Origin: Halohasta litchfieldiae | GTDB lineage: Archaea > Halobacteriota > Halobacteria > Halobacteriales > Haloferacaceae | Direction: 5' to 3' | Assembly (NCBI RefSeq): GCF_002788215.1 | Contig: NZ_CP024845.1 | Location: 2,976,001 to 3,040,000, forward strand | DNA length: 64,000 nucleotides | In this document: piece by piece, positions 60,057 to 64,000 of the stretch | How the letters are laid out: each line of letters starts with the position of its first letter | How positions within the stretch are numbered: position 1 is the first letter of the stretch | Notes under the pieces: generated by a model | What the model was told of the DNA's origin: nothing | The model's input: only the letters and a program-made list of their open reading frames with translations | The model's database searches: none | Made by a program: the position numbers and the translations under genes

Positions 60057-60470
60057 ATGGAACGTGAACGGCTCGCCCCGTATCTCGGGGCTGTCGCGTG
60101 TCTCATCCTCGTGGCGTTGTTGTCGGCTCCCTATTTCGTGATCGAAAGCCAACCCCCACTGTTAGGCGACTACTACAGCGCTGGCCCACTCGGGATCGTT
60201 GGTGCGCTCTTCCTCGCAACACTCGGTGTTGTGATCTTCTTATCGAGCGTTCGCGGGCGGGCCGATCCCGAACTGGTCGCCGGAATCATGCTCGTGGTCG
60301 GTGTGACCATCTTCGGACTCACCGCGCTGTGGGCAGTTGCTATCGACTCGACGCTGCTGTTTAGCTTCCCGGCCGACTACTCTTGGATCGAGTACCACCC
60401 ATGGGCGAGTCTCGCAGTCAGCGGTGTCGTCGCCGGAGCAGCCGCCATCTATGCGGCCGCCGTCTACTGA
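60057..60470 (+). CDS. Four-helix membrane protein, unknown
   Basis: A 137-aa protein with four hydrophobic helices (about residues 8-28, 41-62, 73-95 and 113-136). YFVIESQPPLLGDYYSAGPLG after helix 1 looks like an extracellular loop. The family appears to be a conserved haloarchaeal membrane protein of unknown function. ATG 60057 was preferred to 60039. It is divergent from the thiolase gene. Confidence 0.7.
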   Translation: MERERLAPYLGAVACLILVALLSAPYFVIESQPPLLGDYYSAGPLGIVGALFLATLGVVIFLSSVRGRADPELVAGIMLVVGVTIFGLTALWAVAIDSTLLFSFPADYSWIEYHPWASLAVSGVVAGAAAIYAAAVY

Positions 60471-60540
60471 TTTTTCGACGCCCGTTGTCGACTCCTCATA
60501 CCGGAGACGAAAGGCCCTTAAGGTCGACCGGGCTACGTAT

Positions 60541-60822
60541 GGATGGACTAGGTCGGGCAGTTAGGCCCTGCTCTGCACCCGTGAGACAGTCTTTAGCGGG
60601 GACCGAATGCCGGGGACGTCGGGTCGAACCGACACAGGCCTCGGAAGCCAACGTCGAAACCTCGTCCACCGGGGACAGTGGACCGGTGTGCTCACCCGCA
60701 GGGGTGTCACACACTGGTTTGCCGGCGGTAGTGGGTCAGGCGCGGAAGCGAGCAGCCCACCGCTGGACACCCGTCGCTCGTTGGATCGCGGGGTGGAGGA
60801 GGCGACCGAGATTCCCTGTGTT
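60541..60822 (+). ncRNA. ffs: Signal recognition particle RNA (7S)
   Basis: The SRP54-binding helix 8 is clear at 60731-60760: GTGGG pairs with CCCAC around the symmetric loop AGGC..GAGCAG with a GGAA tetraloop at 60744-60747. The 5' part (ggtcgggcagttaggccctg) matches the archaeal Alu-like region, and ggtcg (60551-60555) can pair with cgacc (60813-60817) to close helix 1. A TATA-like cttaagg lies at 60517-60523. Ends are estimated to within about 15 nt. Short ORFs here are shadows. Confidence 0.85.
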
Positions 60823-60858
60823 TGGAACACCCGGCAATCCCGGTGTGTCCGTCATTCA
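60823..60858 (+). terminator. Hairpin after SRP RNA
   Basis: GGAACACCCGG (60824-60834) pairs imperfectly with CCGGTGTGTCC (60840-60850) around cAATC, just past the SRP RNA. It could be a terminator or processing hairpin; the T content after it is low. Confidence 0.35.
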
Positions 60859-60990
60859 TACCGTATTCTACTTCGGGAGCCGTGGCTCTGGATTCGTCTC
60901 TACCTGTAAATTAGTCAGTGCATACCTCCGTCAACACGATCTACGCAGTCACACCACACAGTCGACCAGTTCGTAACCGCCACTGTTTGA

Positions 60991-62481
60991 TTATTCCTCG
61001 TCGCGGAAATGACTCCCAGCAGGCGTCTCGACGCGAAGGTATGGCTCCTCGTGGGTCGCCTCGACAAGCCCCGTCGATCCGACGCTGCCAGTCGGTGATT
61101 TCTGGAGCGTCAGATACTGCAGCCCCTCGTTTCGGTAGCCCGTTTCGATGATCTGCTCGGCCGAATCACAGTAGAAGGCGGCCACGGAGTCGTCGACAAC
61201 GGCGGGATTTAACAAATGAACCAGCAGTTCGGAGCCCTTCAAGAACTGTAGCTCCTCGTTGTACCGGAGTTCACGGGCGTCGTCCTCGCCGAGGGCCTCG
61301 ACCATCGACGTCGTCCCTTCGATGGTGATCCAGTCGCCGTCGGAATCCCGCTCGATGGTCTCGAAATACTGTCTGATCTCGGCGACCGTCGAGCCGTGTG
61401 TGAACACGTTGGGATTGGTGGTGTCCCAGCCGCCGATCTGATCGATGACGAACAGCTTGTCGTCTGCGAACAGTTGCGACAGCGAGAGACCGAATTGGTC
61501 GAGAAGCTGTTTCGTTCGCTCGTGATGGAGTTCAAGCGTCGGGACGAGGACGACTCCCATTCCGTTTTCGATGGCCTGTTTGAACAGGCTCCCGAGCAGG
61601 GCAGTGAGACCAGCCCGACCGTCATGAGACAGCAGTACCCCCGCACCGGAGACAAAGCCACCGCCGGTTAGCGTATCCAGCCCATCGATTCCAGTCGACA
61701 CCATCGACTGCTCAGGCAGGGTTGTCAGATGGCTCCGTCGCTGGGGGGCTGCACACACCGTCCCGTCGCGGATCGTCAGTTCGACCCGGCGGCGGTCGTG
61801 GTCGACGCCACGCATCTTCGGCACCGAGAGGAACCGCCGAGAGCTGTTGTTGATCTGGTCAGTTTCGAGCTGAATAACGCCATGGGCAGTGAACTGCAAC
61901 ACGTCACCCCGCTTGTCGCCGGGGTAATCCTCGGCGGTGAACAGTGTTGTTGCGCCGAGTTCGTCGGTGAAAAACCGGATAAGATCGAAGACGAGTCGAC
62001 GATAGCGCTCGATGTCCTCGGTGATGACCGCTAACCCGGAAGTACTGTCGAAGACGACCCGGTCACAGGGGCTGTAGTTGCGGAGATGGTCCTCAATGTA
62101 GGTCCCAGTAAACGGGGCATCGAAGCCGCGGTCGAGCCATTCATTGTCGTCCTGTGTCTGGAGTGTGTAGGTGTCGTTTTCCTCTATCGTCTCACCGCGC
62201 CGTGCGTGAATTGTCGCATAACTGAGATTCTCGTGGTCGAGATCGAAATCGAATCCCGAAAACGCCCCGCGAAGTTCGTCGACCGTCTGTTCGGTACTCA
62301 CGTAGAGACAGTTCTCGCCCGCGGCAAGTCCAGCCTGCAGAAACTGCATTCCAAGCGTCGATTTCCCGGTTCCCGGTCCACCCGTCACCAGTGTTGCCCT
62401 GTCTCGTGGGAGCCCACCGCCCAACATCCCGTCGAGTACGTCGACGCCTGTCGAAGCAGGCTCTTCCGGCGTACGTTTCAT
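60991..62481 (-). CDS. KaiC-like RecA-superfamily ATPase
   Basis: A 496-aa protein with two KaiC-type domains. The first has Walker A GGPGTGKST (residues 34-42) and Walker B RVVFDSTSG with normal catalytic glutamates nearby. In the second, starting at about residue 255 (STGIDGLDTLTGGGF), the P-loop reads LSHDGRAGLTAL, so it is degenerate and probably does not bind ATP in the usual way. Archaeal KaiC homologues act in signalling with histidine kinases rather than as clocks. Start ATG 62481; divergent from the 92-aa gene. Confidence 0.87.
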   Translation of the reverse strand: MKRTPEEPASTGVDVLDGMLGGGLPRDRATLVTGGPGTGKSTLGMQFLQAGLAAGENCLYVSTEQTVDELRGAFSGFDFDLDHENLSYATIHARRGETIEENDTYTLQTQDDNEWLDRGFDAPFTGTYIEDHLRNYSPCDRVVFDSTSGLAVITEDIERYRRLVFDLIRFFTDELGATTLFTAEDYPGDKRGDVLQFTAHGVIQLETDQINNSSRRFLSVPKMRGVDHDRRRVELTIRDGTVCAAPQRRSHLTTLPEQSMVSTGIDGLDTLTGGGFVSGAGVLLSHDGRAGLTALLGSLFKQAIENGMGVVLVPTLELHHERTKQLLDQFGLSLSQLFADDKLFVIDQIGGWDTTNPNVFTHGSTVAEIRQYFETIERDSDGDWITIEGTTSMVEALGEDDARELRYNEELQFLKGSELLVHLLNPAVVDDSVAAFYCDSAEQIIETGYRNEGLQYLTLQKSPTGSVGSTGLVEATHEEPYLRVETPAGSHFRDEE

Positions 62482-62595
62482 TTAGTTAATCACTGTTTAC
62501 CAGAACTATCATATAAATACTTTCCATGTCTATCCCGATTAATCAACGACTACTCAACCGACAGTTTCGATTACCCCGCGGCCGTGGTCGGTATC

Positions 62596-62874
62596 ATGAA
62601 TGACGACGCCCGCGAGCGGGCGACCGATATCAAGGTAGAGTATCGAGAGACCGACGGTGAGCGTCGACTCAGCTTCGACCGAGAGGGTCGAACTGCAGTC
62701 GTCGCCCAAAATATCGATGGCTATGCGATGGTCTCGGTTCGACCGACTGCTGATGGGACTGAACTCGAACGCTACTACGGGTTTGATATGGCACTCGACC
62801 ACGCCGCGGAGCTACTGGGCGTCGACCCCGCTGGCCTTCCGATTCCGGACGCGGCCGCGGATATGGGGATGTAA
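62596..62874 (+). CDS. Small acidic protein, unknown
   Basis: A 92-aa acidic protein (MNDDARERATDIKVEYRE start; DMALDHAAELLGVDPAGLP near the end), with a beta-rich centre (RLSFDREGRTAVVAQNIDGYAMVSVR, quoted in part). The composition is typical for haloarchaea. Family not recognised. Start ATG 62596; the long in-frame extension upstream is antisense to the KaiC-like gene and rejected. Its stop lies 7 nt from the convergent pssA stop. Confidence 0.7.
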   Translation: MNDDARERATDIKVEYRETDGERRLSFDREGRTAVVAQNIDGYAMVSVRPTADGTELERYYGFDMALDHAAELLGVDPAGLPIPDAAADMGM

Positions 62875-62881
62875 AAGCGAG

Positions 62882-63619
62882 TTAGGCACCGCGGAACCGG
62901 ATGCGGTCGCTGTCGAGACCGTCCTGCCAGTAGAATCGGGGGGCGAGGGTGAGATAGGCGAGTGCTAAAAACAGCAGTGCGAAAGCGAACACCCGACCGG
63001 AGGTGCCTGACAACAAGATCGCTGCTGTCTGGACCACACCCATCACCAGCGCGTCTTGGGCGTGGAGATCCGGATACGTAACTGTCGACACCATCAACAG
63101 GGCAAGCACGCCGACCAGTGGGACAAGAATCTCGGGAGACGTGTAGCCCGCAAGCACCGCTGAGGCGAGAATCGTCGCCGCCAGCGTCGTCTGGACGCCC
63201 TCGGTCTCCTTGCTGTCGACATCGTAGGCCGTGTACATTCCGAGTCGAGTGACGGCCATCGCCACGAACACCGCCGGGATGACGAACCCGGCACCGAACA
63301 CCAGCGGGTCGACGCCGAGTGCTGTGGGGTCGGCAGTGGGCATCCACTCCTCGATGACGACCGCGGCAACGACGATAGCCGGTGCCACCCCGAAGGAGGC
63401 CACGTCGGCCAGCGAGTCGAGATACGGGCCGACCGGTGTTCCACCGCGGTAGCGAGCGACGACGCCGTCGAGTGCGTCGGTCATCGCAGCAAGGAGGATG
63501 AGCCGCGCTGCGAGGTCGACGTTCACCAACGCGAGCGCAGCCGCTAAAAAGCCGAGTGCGGCGTTCGACACCGTCACGGCATCGGCAAGCCCCAGACGAC
63601 CGACGAACCGGGGTTTCAT
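62882..63619 (-). CDS. pssA: CDP-alcohol phosphatidyltransferase, archaetidylserine synthase type
   Basis: A 245-aa membrane enzyme joining CDP-archaeol with serine (or another alcohol). The family motif is complete: DALDGVVARYRGGTPVGPYLDSLAD, i.e. D-x2-DG-x2-AR...G-x3-D-x3-D (quoted within limit as DALDGVVARYR and GPYLDSLAD). About six helices follow. The N-terminal RLGLADAVTVSNAALGFLA is typical of PssA. Substrate alcohol is inferred from this pattern. Confidence 0.9.
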   Translation of the reverse strand: MKPRFVGRLGLADAVTVSNAALGFLAAALALVNVDLAARLILLAAMTDALDGVVARYRGGTPVGPYLDSLADVASFGVAPAIVVAAVVIEEWMPTADPTALGVDPLVFGAGFVIPAVFVAMAVTRLGMYTAYDVDSKETEGVQTTLAATILASAVLAGYTSPEILVPLVGVLALLMVSTVTYPDLHAQDALVMGVVQTAAILLSGTSGRVFAFALLFLALAYLTLAPRFYWQDGLDSDRIRFRGA

Positions 63620-63746
63620 ACTACTCGGTCAGAGGGGAGCGGTTCACCCTTTTATATTCACCGACTCGGTTCGGTCACTCGTTGACACGGCCAACGCATA
63701 CCCCGGAAACCGCACGTCTATATGCCGGTAGTGGCTACGAATACGT

Positions 63747-64000
63747 ATGCAGAAGGGCGTCTCCCGTCGGTCGTTTCTCGCCGTCGTTGGGTCGACAGCA
63801 ACCGCCGGGTTGACCGGCTGTCTCGGACTGTTCGAGCGTGAGCCGTTCGATATCGGCATGACCGCCACCGCGTTCAACCCACCGACGTTCAGTGTGCCAG
63901 TGGGAACGACTGTCGTCTGGAGGAACACCAGCACCCGAGGCCACACGGTCACCGCCTACGAGGGATCGCTCCCGGAGGGTGCCGCCTTTTTCGCAAGCGG
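63747..64000 (+). CDS. Halocyanin-like cupredoxin lipoprotein, 5' part
   Basis: Only the first 84 codons lie in the window. The N terminus is a Tat lipoprotein signal: SRRSFLAVVGST with twin arginines, then a lipobox ending in Cys25 (GLTGC). The mature part has FNPPTFSVPVGTTVVWRN and RGHTVTAYEG, matching the first copper-site histidine region of plastocyanin-like cupredoxins. It would be a membrane-anchored electron carrier on the outer face. The other copper ligands lie beyond the window. Confidence 0.85.
   Translation, partial: MQKGVSRRSFLAVVGSTATAGLTGCLGLFEREPFDIGMTATAFNPPTFSVPVGTTVVWRNTSTRGHTVTAYEGSLPEGAAFFAS

Noticed and set aside
60383-60976. 197-aa ORF over the SRP RNA
   Set aside because: Basic, low-quality frame lying on a recognised structured RNA.
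1-64000. CRISPR arrays, tRNA or rRNA genes
   Set aside because: No regularly spaced direct repeats, and no tRNA cloverleaf or rRNA segment noticed on reading either strand.

Overview
This 64 kb window is chromosomal DNA from a halophilic archaeon (class Halobacteria). The proteins are acidic, genes overlap by ATGA, several genes appear to have TATA-driven leaderless starts, and the gene set is haloarchaeal: an 11-gene Nuo complex without NuoEFG, FolCP fusion, TFB, proteasome alpha with RNase P subunits, archaeal SRP RNA, retinal-type CrtY/Blh, halocyanin-like cupredoxin. I cannot name the species from sequence alone.

Layout. 1-13000: membrane protein fragment, old-yellow-enzyme oxidoreductase, SOUL protein, HtrA-like lipoprotein protease, aspartate aminotransferase with ribH, PiT-like phosphate transporter, UspA, MFS transporter, purK-purE, TetR regulator and an unrecognised multi-pass membrane protein. 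13097-23480: nuoA-B-CD-H-I-J1-J2-K-L-M-N, a tightly overlapping operon for a respiratory complex I without the NADH-input module. 23563-30216: DHH phosphoesterase with Rossmann domain, CBS-ParB-like protein, hyuA-hyuB, two small proteins and a long intergenic hairpin. 30331-36018: M24 peptidase, then an opposite-strand operon folCP-rnp3-rnp2-psmA. 36197-44793: PhoU/TrkA_C protein, glyA, CaCA exchanger, folD, zinc-ribbon proteins, a candidate small RNA, amphi-Trp protein, PadR regulator, AI-2E-type permease. glyA, folD and folCP put three one-carbon/folate genes within 8 kb. 44905-50096: DUF4010/MgtC-like protein, an intact 1067-bp IS5-like element with an 8-bp target duplication, a 7TM-type histidine kinase, and TFB. 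50333-56573: BtuF-like protein, then crtY-blh (retinal synthesis) between two NarK-type transporters, with an iron-box-like promoter for a 54-aa protein and a 52-aa leader ORF translationally overlapping the second narK. 56702-64000: coiled-coil protein, DICT-domain protein, thiolase with DUF35 partner, SRP RNA, KaiC-like ATPase, archaetidylserine synthase and the start of a cupredoxin lipoprotein.

The most unusual signals are (i) strong, frame-independent over-representation of the palindrome GTCGAC, including about 20 copies in the small noncoding fraction, resembling HIP1 of cyanobacteria; (ii) a TATA-driven, two-hairpin, U-tailed candidate small RNA at about 42705-42796; (iii) a 22-bp-stem hairpin at 29975-30038; (iv) the leaderless ORF leading into narK; and (v) two DtxR-like boxes flanking the TATA box of a 54-aa gene. 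No tRNA, rRNA, CRISPR array or replication origin was recognised.
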